From the NCBI GenBank assembly GCA_938034385.1, contig CALHLC010000013.1:56309-120308 (forward strand): 64,000 nt of DNA, read 5' to 3'. The notes below the pieces were generated by a model. The model was not told the DNA's origin and ran no database searches. It saw only the letters and a program-made list of their open reading frames with translations. This document shows, piece after piece, positions 53,019 through 61,450 of this stretch. Origin of the DNA: an uncultured Bacteriovoracaceae bacterium (GTDB taxonomy: Bacteria > Bdellovibrionota > Bacteriovoracia > Bacteriovoracales > Bacteriovoracaceae). Each line of letters begins with the position of its first letter. Within the stretch, counting starts at the first letter, position 1. A program made the position numbers and the translations under genes.

Positions 53019-53405
53019 TTAGTTCAGGAAGTCGTCAAAACTTTCATTTCTTAATGAATGAAATAGTTTCTCGCAATCTTCTCTGTGAAATAAAAGTCCA
53101 TTACGACCAGCTTTTGCGAAAGGTAATTTTTTAGATCGGAGTGCATAGTTTCTTATTGTATCTTTCCCTTTTCCTTCAGGATCAGGAAGTCTAAATAGTC
53201 TTGCTACATCTACTTCATTAAAAAAATCCCCCCATAAAAGAAGACATACTCTTTCAAGGCGATTGAAAATACTATCAATTATTGAAGGTCTTTTTAAACC
53301 TTCAATATTTTTTAAATCATTCTCGTCTACTGTCTTTTTACTATCATTTAAATTGTCAAAGAGCGTATTAGAAAGAGGGGCTTTCGCCCCTTCATTCCTA
53401 CTCAA
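53019..53405 (-). CDS. Excisionase-like helix-turn-helix protein
   Basis: This 128-residue protein has a MerR/excisionase-type fold in its second half (FNEVDVARLFRLPDPEGKGKD, then IRNYALRSKKLPFAKAGRNGLLFHREDCEKLF). It begins at TTG 53405 and is 9 bases before the integrase gene, as recombination directionality factors usually are. The first half is helical with no clear fold. A GC-rich hairpin with a GAAA loop lies just after its start. Whether it is a true excisionase is inferred from position and fold. Confidence 0.6.
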   Translation of the reverse strand: MSRNEGAKAPLSNTLFDNLNDSKKTVDENDLKNIEGLKRPSIIDSIFNRLERVCLLLWGDFFNEVDVARLFRLPDPEGKGKDTIRNYALRSKKLPFAKAGRNGLLFHREDCEKLFHSLRNESFDDFLN

Positions 53406-53784
53406 ATCCTACCTTCCTTTCGTCTGAAACTGAAGTTGGAAGTTTGAGTTTTTTCTCTTGTTTTTTTGGTGACTTAGCACGAACTTTAAGCGCATTTCTA
53501 CGTTCTTGTGATATTTTTTTTAACTCTTTAAGAACATCACTTAATGAGTAATTCGCCTTTAGAAGTGCTTTTTGGTACTGATTCTCGTCAAAAAAATGGT
53601 AGTAAAGTTCGTTAATTTTTTTAGTAAAAGATTTATTTTTAAAATCATTTATAATCCAATTAACAAGAAGACTTGGAGTAATGTTACAGTGATTACCTTT
53701 GCCTTTGATTTCAGAAATCATCTTTGAAATATTTTCTTTAGTTTCTGCTTCAAAGCTGACATTTATTCTTTTTATCTTTTCTAT
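53398..53784 (-). CDS. Ribbon-helix-helix-like protein, possible AUA start
   Basis: The frame from ATG 53721 gives 107 residues, but the frame is open back to 53784. The added segment KRINVSFEAETKENISKM completes a ribbon-helix-helix-type N-terminus. At 53784 the codon is ATA, and GGAGGA on the minus strand lies five bases in front of it; it overlaps the stop of the upstream gene as ATAG. The tail is basic and rich in Lys and Arg. Similar small DNA-binding proteins aid relaxosome or control functions. An ATG start at 53721 would lose the DNA-binding strand. Confidence 0.5.
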   Translation of the reverse strand: MEKIKRINVSFEAETKENISKMISEIKGKGNHCNITPSLLVNWIINDFKNKSFTKKINELYYHFFDENQYQKALLKANYSLSDVLKELKKISQERRNALKVRAKSPKKQEKKLKLPTSVSDERKVGFE

Positions 53785-54152
53785 CTACTCCTCCTTTTAT
53801 GATTTTTAAGATAATTTTGCTTAGGAAAGAAAAAATTCTGTTCTTCTTGTCCAAAATTAGGTTTTGAAGTTCCAAAATTTTCAAGATTAAAAAGTGTTTC
53901 TCTTCGCACTTTTGCATCCCTTTTTTCTAAAGCATTGTGAATAACGTAGCTAAGAATTCCACCAATTACTGCGCCACTTGCCGCCGCAATTTTGGCCTTC
54001 TTGTCACGTTCTGTGTGTGAGAATGTTTTACCTCCTGCTGCTCCTGCAACAGAACCAGAAATAACTCCAAGAGTGATTGAGTCTTTAGTGGTACTACAGG
54101 ACACAAGTATGAGCGCAAAACTTAAACTAAATGTTTTAAAAAGATGTTTCAT
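53781..54152 (-). CDS. Glycine-zipper lipoprotein of the element
   Basis: This 123-residue protein has a lipoprotein signal (LFKTFSLSFALILVSC), Cys19 being the anchor. A glycine-zipper membrane stretch follows (LGVISGSVAGAAGGKTF, then AAASGAVIGGILSYVIH). This resembles small outer-membrane or pilus-lumen lipoproteins of conjugation systems (VirB7/TraV type) and Gly-zipper 2TM proteins. The basic end KRRSR encodes the ribosome site of the following gene. The role in the secretion channel is inferred from its operon. Confidence 0.6.
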   Translation of the reverse strand: MKHLFKTFSLSFALILVSCSTTKDSITLGVISGSVAGAAGGKTFSHTERDKKAKIAAASGAVIGGILSYVIHNALEKRDAKVRRETLFNLENFGTSKPNFGQEEQNFFFPKQNYLKNHKRRSR

Positions 54153-54343
54153 AGGTTACCTCCTTTGGTTTTAAATTGAGAAACATTGAATATGTCGAAT
54201 ACCGACATACAGTAAATAAACTCATTAATGAGTTCTTTACTTTTTTTCAGTGACTTAACTACTGTTTTTGTCATTTTGGATGTCTGCAACAAGACAAAGT
54301 CTTGCCATGACTGCGACATATTAATGACATCGTTTTTACTCAT
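54149..54343 (-). CDS. Small hypothetical protein of the element
   Basis: This 64-residue helical protein has no recognised domain (SWQDFVLLQTSKMTKTVVK, then ELINEFIYCMSVFDIF). It overlaps both neighbours by four bases, which supports its being a real, translated gene. Its function in the element is unknown. Confidence 0.4.
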   Translation of the reverse strand: MSKNDVINMSQSWQDFVLLQTSKMTKTVVKSLKKSKELINEFIYCMSVFDIFNVSQFKTKGGNL

Positions 54344-55098
54344 GAAAAGACTCCAAGTTCTTCACCTGTAATGCTTATGAATGTTGGATCATTAGGATTA
54401 CTAAGCAGTTCATCGAGAGTTATGTAGTAAATCTTTTGCTGATTACTTGTATTGAAAGACTTCTCAATCTTCATGAATGTTGACTTAATCGACTCGTTCT
54501 TACAGACATAAAGCACAGCATTGATTTTACTATGCCTGTAATAAGAGATTAGCTTTTCACGAATACGTTGCTTAGACTTGAGACTAGCTTCATACTCTAA
54601 TGCAAGATGTATCTCTTCTCCGTTCCATTCTAGGCTCAATGCAGAGTCACTGTTCTCCTTATCAAGTTCAGCTAGAGCTTCATTGTATTCAAAGTTTGTG
54701 CTGATTTTGATTTCATTTTCACTCCAAACCTTCTTAACATTTTTAAGCTTACCCACAACTTGTCTGACCTTGCAGATTGTAAAGTCGTGTTGAATCTTAT
54801 CACTTTTCAATTTTACGTTTTTGAAGTCTTTAAAATGAGGGTATATCTCATTGAGACCCTTAGTTGATAGGTAATAGACTGTTGCTGATCTCATATTCTT
54901 ATTTGGTACGAAATCTTTAACGATATGACCTGAAGCGATAAGTTTTGTTAGTGACCTTGTAAGAGTGCGCATGGAACACTTAAAGTCTGGTGATTCATGA
55001 AGTGTTTTACAGCTAGTAACTTTATTTTTTAGAACATGTTCTAAGATTTTGTGATCTCTTGAGTTGAGATATTTATTTCTTTGCACTGCCCTTACCAT
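54340..55098 (-). CDS. Replication-relaxation-like winged-helix protein
   Basis: From ATG 55098 this is a 252-residue protein; an ATG at 55134 is in frame but overlaps the translocase gene more. The N-terminal half is a winged helix (LNSRDHKILEHVLKNKVTS, then SATVYYLSTKGLNEIYP). The C-terminal half, HLALEYEASLKSKQRIREKL with EYE and lysine, resembles the nuclease-like domain of the replication-relaxation family (PF13814) found in mobilizable elements. It could help nick or prepare the element DNA in place of a classic relaxase. This is a fold-level guess. Confidence 0.55.
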   Translation of the reverse strand: MVRAVQRNKYLNSRDHKILEHVLKNKVTSCKTLHESPDFKCSMRTLTRSLTKLIASGHIVKDFVPNKNMRSATVYYLSTKGLNEIYPHFKDFKNVKLKSDKIQHDFTICKVRQVVGKLKNVKKVWSENEIKISTNFEYNEALAELDKENSDSALSLEWNGEEIHLALEYEASLKSKQRIREKLISYYRHSKINAVLYVCKNESIKSTFMKIEKSFNTSNQQKIYYITLDELLSNPNDPTFISITGEELGVFS

Positions 55099-56581
55099 AA
55101 TTCTTAACTTCACTCTGAGAAGTGACAACCGCATTTGTAATCAACTCTGGTTGGAAAATCTTTTTAGTTCCTTCTACAAACTCTTTTCTTAGCTCATTAA
55201 CTGTACTTTCAATCTCTTCATCAGTGATTAAAGGTGCTTGAAATTCTTCATAAGTATTACCAAAATTAAAGATTGCTCGACCTTTAACTGATGGTAAGTG
55301 AGTCGCCATGTTGTTACCTAAAACTGTTCTGGATGCCGCGTCATCATTGGCCTTAAAGCTAACTCGACCAGACATGTTCTCTCTAATATGAGTATCAAGC
55401 GTCTCTTTTGTTACCTTCTGAGTCGCAATGATGAGATTGATTCCGGCCGCTCTGGCAAGCTTAGCTAGATCATCAGTGATCTTTCTCGCCTCAAGAGCTG
55501 CATTACCTTCTGCACTTTGAGCATACTTTTTCATGTAAAGTACACTGGCCTCGTCAATTGCTACGATGATTCGATCTTTCTTATCTCTTTTAGGTACGAT
55601 TGTGTTTTTACCGTTTACATAGAGATGATCGAAACGCTCGTCCATCTCTGTTTTGATTCTTGCAAGAGTGGCCACTGCACTTTGGATGTCATTAATAAAG
55701 TTTACGTTAGGTAAATCTTTAAAAGGTCGCATTTCAAGACCGCCTTTGAGGTCAATCAGGTGCATCTGCATGTGATTAGTATTCTGCAAGAGATGAGTAA
55801 GAACTTGCTTAAAGAAGTTAGACTTACCAAAACTTGTCGTCCCTGCAATCAACATGTGCGGTAATTCGGTTAAATCTTGAGTCATTAAGCCGCTATTTCC
55901 TTCACCTAAGATGAAGTGACATGGCTTTTCACAGTAATCTTTCACAGAAGAGTAACTAAACTTCTTAGGTAATCTTTTCGTGTTAAGAAAGATATTGATG
56001 TACCTTGGAGAAGATGCTCTTTCAATTTTCTCAATCTGTTGATTAAAAGAAGATTCAAGATCATTTTGTGCCTTTGTAAACGAATCAACCCCTACAAAGG
56101 GACTTTCCACAACAACTTTAGTCTTATAAGAATTAATTCTCTGTATTCTTATAACTTTTGGAAACTCACTATCAGTACCTTTAGAAAGAATCTTAACAGC
56201 ATCTTTAATCCTCTTAATACGATCACTTTCAGTCTTTCCAATAATCGCATAATAGAGAAAGCCAAATACTCCAAAGAAAGTTAGAGGATAGATTAAAGAA
56301 CCAACAAGTCCTTTGTACCAAAAAAGTAGATTCTCAAAGATTTCAGGAGTCCAATAAGGCCACCAAGAATGATAAAAGTCTACTTTTGCTATGAAAATAG
56401 AGCCGATTAAGGCCATGGCAAACATACCTCTATCTTCTTTAATCTTCTTCGCATTTTTCTTAATACCACTTACGAAATACCAAAGCATAAGAACTGTGAA
56501 CTTTAGAAGCTCATAGAACATTTTAATAAACCCATCAAGGGCACTTCCAGAATGTGTGTTTGTTTTAGTTTGTGTTGTCAT
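55073..56581 (-). CDS. FtsK/SpoIIIE-type DNA translocase (coupling-protein candidate)
   Basis: This is a 502-residue inner-membrane ATPase. Three hydrophobic helices lie in the first 130 residues, then Walker A AGTTSFGKSNFF at about 244-255, DLKGGLEM, and Walker B IVAIDEASVLYMKK. A QK...RENMSGRVSFK block and SVKGRAIF complete the FtsK set. It probably pumps DNA and could act as the coupling protein that brings DNA to the channel, as TcpA does in some conjugative elements. No VirD4 is seen. It lies between the VirB10 and the relaxation-like genes. Confidence 0.8.
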   Translation of the reverse strand: MTTQTKTNTHSGSALDGFIKMFYELLKFTVLMLWYFVSGIKKNAKKIKEDRGMFAMALIGSIFIAKVDFYHSWWPYWTPEIFENLLFWYKGLVGSLIYPLTFFGVFGFLYYAIIGKTESDRIKRIKDAVKILSKGTDSEFPKVIRIQRINSYKTKVVVESPFVGVDSFTKAQNDLESSFNQQIEKIERASSPRYINIFLNTKRLPKKFSYSSVKDYCEKPCHFILGEGNSGLMTQDLTELPHMLIAGTTSFGKSNFFKQVLTHLLQNTNHMQMHLIDLKGGLEMRPFKDLPNVNFINDIQSAVATLARIKTEMDERFDHLYVNGKNTIVPKRDKKDRIIVAIDEASVLYMKKYAQSAEGNAALEARKITDDLAKLARAAGINLIIATQKVTKETLDTHIRENMSGRVSFKANDDAASRTVLGNNMATHLPSVKGRAIFNFGNTYEEFQAPLITDEEIESTVNELRKEFVEGTKKIFQPELITNAVVTSQSEVKNYGKGSAKK

Positions 56582-56584
56582 AAA

Positions 56585-57475
56585 TTACCTCCTTATTTGT
56601 TTTGTTAACATAACAATTAGCTCTCGACCTGCTCTTACTTTGATGTAATCTTGAGCAGACTTGAGTTTTGATGATGCGTTGTTTGCTTCATCTCTTGCGA
56701 CACTACCTGCGCCACCAATTACTGCATCTTCAGCATTAAAATCTGGTACATTTGTATTACCGACACTCATTGACTTCTGAGTGGCGATTCCTGCCGCGGC
56801 CGAAATCACATTTAATGCAATTGAACCAACAGTGTTAATCGCTTTGTCAGAATGAACTTTGCCGATTAGACCAGTAGAGAAGTCCTTAGAATCTAGTGCT
56901 TGTGCTTCTACTTGCTCCTCAATTCCATTAGGGTGAATGACACTAAAGAAGCTTACATAAGCTCGATCATTTCCTTGGCTGTAAGTTGCTTTACCTAATA
57001 GAATTGAATCTTTCTTAAAGACCATAGATGACTTTGATTTAAGCCCATAGAGTAGTTTTACTCTTACTATCTGACTTGAATCCCTTGAATCAATGGTATT
57101 TAGAAGTTCTCCAACTGCACTTGATCCTGTAGGAAGTCCCCCAATTGTGGGGGACTCGTTTATTAGGACTTGTCTTGCTTTTAACTTTAAGACATGCTTT
57201 TTCTTGGTAGATTTAGACTTCTTGGAGCTAGATTCTGCCTTAGATTCTTCTCCTGAACCATAAACCTTTCGTTTGGTTGTAATGGTAACAGTACCATCAC
57301 GATCAATTGTTTTTACTTTGACTTCTACACTTGTACTGTCTGGCTTTTCCTTAAAGTGCCAGCTTACAGCAGCGAAACAAGTACAAAGAAAGATCAAAGT
57401 CGAAACAACTCTTTGTTTTCGGACTACATACTTTTCACCACTTCGTAAAAAGTAATAGTTTCTTAGCTTCTTCAT
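56585..57475 (-). CDS. VirB10/TraB-like conjugation core protein
   Basis: This 296-residue protein has an N-terminal transmembrane helix (VSTLIFLCTCFAAVSWHF), a linker rich in Lys and Ser, and a C-terminal VirB10 barrel domain. The barrel marks are VRVKLLYGLKSKSSMVFKKDS, GKATYSQGNDRAYVSFFSV and AQALDSKDFSTGLIGKVHSD. It spans the envelope and links inner and outer parts of the secretion channel. A perfect 9-bp GC-rich hairpin lies inside the linker coding region at 57135-57156. It overlaps the VirB9-like gene by 4 bases. Confidence 0.82.
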   Translation of the reverse strand: MKKLRNYYFLRSGEKYVVRKQRVVSTLIFLCTCFAAVSWHFKEKPDSTSVEVKVKTIDRDGTVTITTKRKVYGSGEESKAESSSKKSKSTKKKHVLKLKARQVLINESPTIGGLPTGSSAVGELLNTIDSRDSSQIVRVKLLYGLKSKSSMVFKKDSILLGKATYSQGNDRAYVSFFSVIHPNGIEEQVEAQALDSKDFSTGLIGKVHSDKAINTVGSIALNVISAAAGIATQKSMSVGNTNVPDFNAEDAVIGGAGSVARDEANNASSKLKSAQDYIKVRAGRELIVMLTKQIRR

Positions 57476-58176
57476 AGTAATAATATCCTTGGTACAATGA
57501 TTGAAAGCTTGGATTTCCCAACTCTAAAATGAGCGGTAAAGCCTCTTTTCTCTTTTAAACGTGTGATTAATCTGACTCTTGTTGATTCTCCTGAAGTGAT
57601 AATTTCCTTTGTCTGAACTTTCTCTAACAAAGGAAGCATCTTTCGATTGCGAGTGATCCACATTCCTGCTTTGGTGATTTTTAATCGTTTTTTGCTCAGG
57701 TTTTGGATTTCAAAATCAATGAGATAAAGATCACTTCTTTGGTTATAAGTAACTTGGTGAAGAAGAACTCTTTTAGAGCGATGATTCACGCTTATGAGTT
57801 TTTTGGTCTTTTTCTTTTTAACTTTTCTAGGCGTTCCCCAATTAAGGTAAACAAGATCATCATACTTTTTAGGGTTTCCCGCTTTAAGGAGAACTCCGTA
57901 GCGGTTTTTCTCTGTATAGATGAACATATTACTTTCAACATTACTTAGGGGCTGAATCGTTACATCAATGCCAGTGAACTCAACATTAAAGTAGTTTGAG
58001 TTACCTACAATGATTTTCTTTGGTGGATTCTTAAAAGTTAAAACAGTTGATCTACCAGTAGAGAGGTAGACTGTTCCCATCTTATAAGGGCCAACAGAAA
58101 TAGTTTTGATTTTCCCAGCGTAAAGATTTAATGAAAGTAATAGACCTAGATATATAAATAATCTATATGGCCTCAT
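57472..58176 (-). CDS. VirB9/TraK-like conjugation protein
   Basis: This is a 234-residue protein with a signal peptide (YRLFIYLGLLLSLNLYAG). The N-terminal domain (VGPYKMGTVYLSTGRSTVLTF, then ESNMFIYTEKNRYGVLLKAG) matches the VirB9/TraK secretin-like family, and the C-terminal beta-rich part would bind VirB7 or VirB10. It forms the outer-membrane core with VirB10. It overlaps both neighbouring genes in the operon by a few bases. Confidence 0.75.
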   Translation of the reverse strand: MRPYRLFIYLGLLLSLNLYAGKIKTISVGPYKMGTVYLSTGRSTVLTFKNPPKKIIVGNSNYFNVEFTGIDVTIQPLSNVESNMFIYTEKNRYGVLLKAGNPKKYDDLVYLNWGTPRKVKKKKTKKLISVNHRSKRVLLHQVTYNQRSDLYLIDFEIQNLSKKRLKITKAGMWITRNRKMLPLLEKVQTKEIITSGESTRVRLITRLKEKRGFTAHFRVGKSKLSIIVPRILLL

Positions 58177-58744
58177 ACTGGACTAGATTATTTATATAGA
58201 TGCCTAATGGATTGAGATAATTTGCCTTATCCTCCTTCATAAGAAATTCAATCTCAATAGGTGTAACCAAAGGAATACCATCAACTTTAAGAATACGATC
58301 AAAACTAATAAGTATCTTTTCCATTGATACATTTGTTTTCAGATTCGCAATACTTTGAGAGATGAGTTTATCCTTCGGAAATTGCTTGGAGAGCTTTGTA
58401 AGCTCTTTTTCAACTTTTCTGACAAGGTTTTTAGAGATTATTGGCGTAATGCCTTTTAAGATAGAGTTCTTATCAAATTGATCCCATTGATAACGAGCAA
58501 TCACAAATTCACTAGCCACCTTTTCAAGATCTGATGTAGTGACCTCTACGTTTAATCTTTTTGCTTGCATAAAGTTCTTTTCCCCTCTGTCATAAACAAT
58601 AACTAAGGGCGGTGCTAAAACGTGAAAACATAGAATTAGTACCAATACAGCATTAATAATACCTAGTAACACGCTTAGATTTTTTTGTTGTCCTAAACTT
58701 CTATTTAAGCCTAGCCAACTAACGATCGGACTTTTTTGTTTCAT
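58163..58744 (-). CDS. VirB8/TraE-like conjugation protein
   Basis: This 193-residue protein has one N-terminal transmembrane helix (LSVLLGIINAVLVLILCFHVL) and a periplasmic domain of TraE/VirB8 size. The order in the operon (VirB6, then this, then VirB9) supports the assignment more than any single motif does. VirB8 nucleates channel assembly at the inner membrane. It overlaps the VirB6-like gene by 26 bases and the VirB9-like gene by 14. Confidence 0.65.
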   Translation of the reverse strand: MKQKSPIVSWLGLNRSLGQQKNLSVLLGIINAVLVLILCFHVLAPPLVIVYDRGEKNFMQAKRLNVEVTTSDLEKVASEFVIARYQWDQFDKNSILKGITPIISKNLVRKVEKELTKLSKQFPKDKLISQSIANLKTNVSMEKILISFDRILKVDGIPLVTPIEIEFLMKEDKANYLNPLGIYINNLVQYEAI

Positions 58745-59675
58745 TTACCTCCTTTTGTTTTTTAGGAGAGACTATCCCTCCTGTGTATGAAACTTGTCTC
58801 TTAGCTTCTCGCTTGTTGTGAAAATGTTCTCTCGTCTTGTTGTAAGCAAAGTTAGGCGCATCGACTGTTGCTCGCTTCGCATAAGTCGCCGCTTTTGCCT
58901 TGCTAGCTACTCCAAGTTTTCGAGAATAGGACTTAACCATGCCTGCTATTGGATACGTTGCTCCCATTGCTAGACCAGTTGTAAAGTTTCCTAGTGCATT
59001 TCCAAAAAGTGAGTTTGCAAATAATGGGATAAACAGCATTGATATTCCCACACATAAATTGATGACAATGGTCGTGACCATGTTGTCATCTCCGAAGTCA
59101 AGGTTTTCAACCTCGATGAACTTAATGAGAAGGACTCCTAGAAGAGAGTAAAGAACTTTCCAACTCATAACCTTTGCTAGATTTGTAAATAGACTCCTTG
59201 TAATTCCTTGAGTCTCACGAAAGACAATTCCTAATATCATTAAAGGGCTTAATACATAGAGTATTGCCCAGATAAAATGAATAATCGCATTCGTAAAGAA
59301 GAAACCTATATAGCTAATCAGATAGGCCAGCATATTTAGAACAAATATGATTCCACTCTTTAGATTTAGCCAATCAAAGTTAAGCTCCATCGTTTGGTCT
59401 TTTAGATTCTCTAAAACCTTCCAAATGTCTGTGTCTCCAATGATCTTCTCACTTAATCCATCTCCAATAGAGGCTAGTCCATCAAAGATTGTGGGAAAAA
59501 GTAAAAGGGTAAGCACTGAAATCACTGAGCGCATGAGTACACCTTTAACATCTGGCATTTGCTTGAAAATCTCTAAGATGCAGGCACAAATAATCAGAAG
59601 CGGAAAGAGAGTCCAATAGACATTCATCATTTCTAATCGTAGTGCTTTACATACTTCAGGTAGATAAGAGTACAT
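58719..59675 (-). CDS. VirB6/TraL-type polytopic conjugation protein
   Basis: This is a 318-residue protein with five or more hydrophobic segments (for example NVYWTLFPLLIICACILEIF, LMRSVISVLTLLLFPTIF, GISMLFIPLFANSLFG) and a hydrophilic tail rich in basic residues after about 265. That is the pattern of VirB6, the inner-membrane channel component. It starts directly after the stop of the previous gene with no gap, so translation is coupled. Family assignment rests on topology and position. Confidence 0.6.
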   Translation of the reverse strand: MYSYLPEVCKALRLEMMNVYWTLFPLLIICACILEIFKQMPDVKGVLMRSVISVLTLLLFPTIFDGLASIGDGLSEKIIGDTDIWKVLENLKDQTMELNFDWLNLKSGIIFVLNMLAYLISYIGFFFTNAIIHFIWAILYVLSPLMILGIVFRETQGITRSLFTNLAKVMSWKVLYSLLGVLLIKFIEVENLDFGDDNMVTTIVINLCVGISMLFIPLFANSLFGNALGNFTTGLAMGATYPIAGMVKSYSRKLGVASKAKAATYAKRATVDAPNFAYNKTREHFHNKREAKRQVSYTGGIVSPKKQKEVNETKKSDR

Positions 59676-60329
59676 CTAATCAAACCTCGTCATCTTAAAG
59701 TCTTCGCGGTTTAGAACCTTGACTCCTTTTTTGAAATCTCGTTCCATTTTAATGAGATAGTTCACATGCTCTTTACTAGACTTATTTCCCATGGCGAGGG
59801 TTTCGGCCTGAATCTTTAACATTTGACCGTTAATTTTTATAAGCTGGTTTAAGCTATGAAGTATCGCGGAATTGACTTCAACATTCATCTTCGCCGCACC
59901 TTTTGGGGATGCGACTGATGCTCTTTTGATAAGTTTAGTTGCATTCTTTTCTTGAGTTTCAGTGTACTTTAAAACTTGGGAGATCATCTTTAGAGATTCA
60001 CCAACTGTTCGATCATGAACCTTCTGAAGCATGGCCTCTTTAGACTTTGGGACTATTCCATACAGTCTTTCAATCTTTCTGAGTGCCTCTCTGTAATTTT
60101 TTAAGTCACTTAGAATCTTTTGATCCTTAATAGGTAACTCAACAAGTACTCCTAAGACATTATCCAAGCCTGCATTCACTCTCTGTAAAAGCTTATGAGA
60201 CCCTCTAACCCCGTGAAAGATGTTTCGAAGCTGATAATATCTTCTTAAGTTTTCTTGAAAAATCTTAATTAAATACAAAACCTGTGTTGGCCCTGTCGGA
60301 TCAATAAAAGAGTAAGAGTTAAAACTCAA
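59676..60329 (-). CDS. VirB5/TrbJ-like periplasmic protein, start unclear
   Basis: The 217 residues from TTG 60329 lack a signal peptide. The frame is open upstream and encodes FRKRCLTIAISLVLSFNSYS, which looks like a true signal peptide, but no usual start codon is there. The body is helical, with long amphipathic stretches (KLIKRASVASPKGAAKMN, then LNQLIKINGQMLKIQAET), as in the VirB5/TrbJ minor pilin and pilus-tip group. Its place between the methyltransferase and VirB6 genes fits VirB5. Confidence 0.55.
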   Translation of the reverse strand: MSFNSYSFIDPTGPTQVLYLIKIFQENLRRYYQLRNIFHGVRGSHKLLQRVNAGLDNVLGVLVELPIKDQKILSDLKNYREALRKIERLYGIVPKSKEAMLQKVHDRTVGESLKMISQVLKYTETQEKNATKLIKRASVASPKGAAKMNVEVNSAILHSLNQLIKINGQMLKIQAETLAMGNKSSKEHVNYLIKMERDFKKGVKVLNREDFKMTRFD

Positions 60330-60349
60330 AACTAAACTAATCGCTATGG

Positions 60350-61450
60350 TTAAGCAGCGTTTTCTAAAGTTAACCTCCTTCGAGCGATTTGAAAGTATTC
60401 GCTCATTAACTCAATTCCTATGAACTTTCTGTTTGTTTCTAAACAAGCAACTCCTGTTGTTCCTGAACCCATAAAAGGATCAAGAACTATTCCTCCTTTT
60501 GGCACAAATAGCTCGATTAGATGATTGAAAAGTCCAACTGGTTTGACTGTAGGATGATTATTGAAATCATCTCTTTTTGTTTTTTTGCTGTAATAGATCT
60601 GAGATAGATCTTTCTGGTTAGAAATTGATTTAAAATAATTTCCTCCAGATTTTAAACAACGCTTTATTGTAACTGACCCATCATCAATTAGATTGGCTGG
60701 ATATTCACCCGCCTCATTATCTCCAATATGATAAGCACCTACTTTATGCTTAAACATATTATTAATAATGTTTTTATCTAAAGGTTTTTGTCCTACATAA
60801 ATAGGCTCGATGGATGGTTTTAGCGTCTGAAGTCCATAATAATAGCTTGTGTAATTCTTATCACCTCCTTTTTTACAGTAGCTCTTATTCTGACTCATTG
60901 TTTTTATTACTCGGTCATAACTTTCAGTTAAACCGAGTATGTTTTGTAGTTCTTTCCAAATTTTCTCACTTGGAAACTGAGGCTGGGACTTGCCAAGGTA
61001 ATGTGAGAACATCCCCTTGATTCCAAGTATTTGCTCTACTTTATTTGCAGATAGTGACTTAGTTTTCAATGCCTCTTTAAGGTAAACTCTAAAGTCATCT
61101 GTTGGTTCAAGTCTCTTTGAGTGCTTATCAAAAGCAACTTTTAAATTCATCCCTTTAGGAATACCACTTGCGTATGCCCACACCATCATTTGATGACTGA
61201 TAAAACCCACGTCTTCAATTCGTGTTGCAAGTCGATGATAAAGCCGAGAGCTTCCCATTGCTGTAATAAAGCCACCAGGCCTTAGCACCCTGAAACATTC
61301 CTTCCACACATCTTCACTTGGAAGATTTTTGTCCCAATTTTCACCTTTGATGTTTATCCCATAAGGGGGATCACAGATCACAGCATCTATTGAGTTATCA
61401 CTTAGCTCTTTTAGTTTGAGGTGTGAGTCTCCATTAATGAGAGTAATCAT
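60350..61450 (-). CDS. Site-specific DNA methyltransferase (beta-class order)
   Basis: This is a 366-residue SAM-dependent enzyme. The catalytic motif DPPYGIN is near residue 28, the motif-like GFITAMGSSRLYH follows, and the SAM-binding DPFMGSGTTGVACLE is near residue 330. That order (IV before I) is the beta class, giving N6-adenine or N4-cytosine methylation. The target-recognition part lies between. No restriction enzyme is nearby, so it may shield the element from host restriction. It overlaps the VirB4 gene by four bases, so it is coupled to conjugation genes. Confidence 0.85.
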   Translation of the reverse strand: MITLINGDSHLKLKELSDNSIDAVICDPPYGINIKGENWDKNLPSEDVWKECFRVLRPGGFITAMGSSRLYHRLATRIEDVGFISHQMMVWAYASGIPKGMNLKVAFDKHSKRLEPTDDFRVYLKEALKTKSLSANKVEQILGIKGMFSHYLGKSQPQFPSEKIWKELQNILGLTESYDRVIKTMSQNKSYCKKGGDKNYTSYYYGLQTLKPSIEPIYVGQKPLDKNIINNMFKHKVGAYHIGDNEAGEYPANLIDDGSVTIKRCLKSGGNYFKSISNQKDLSQIYYSKKTKRDDFNNHPTVKPVGLFNHLIELFVPKGGIVLDPFMGSGTTGVACLETNRKFIGIELMSEYFQIARRRLTLENAA

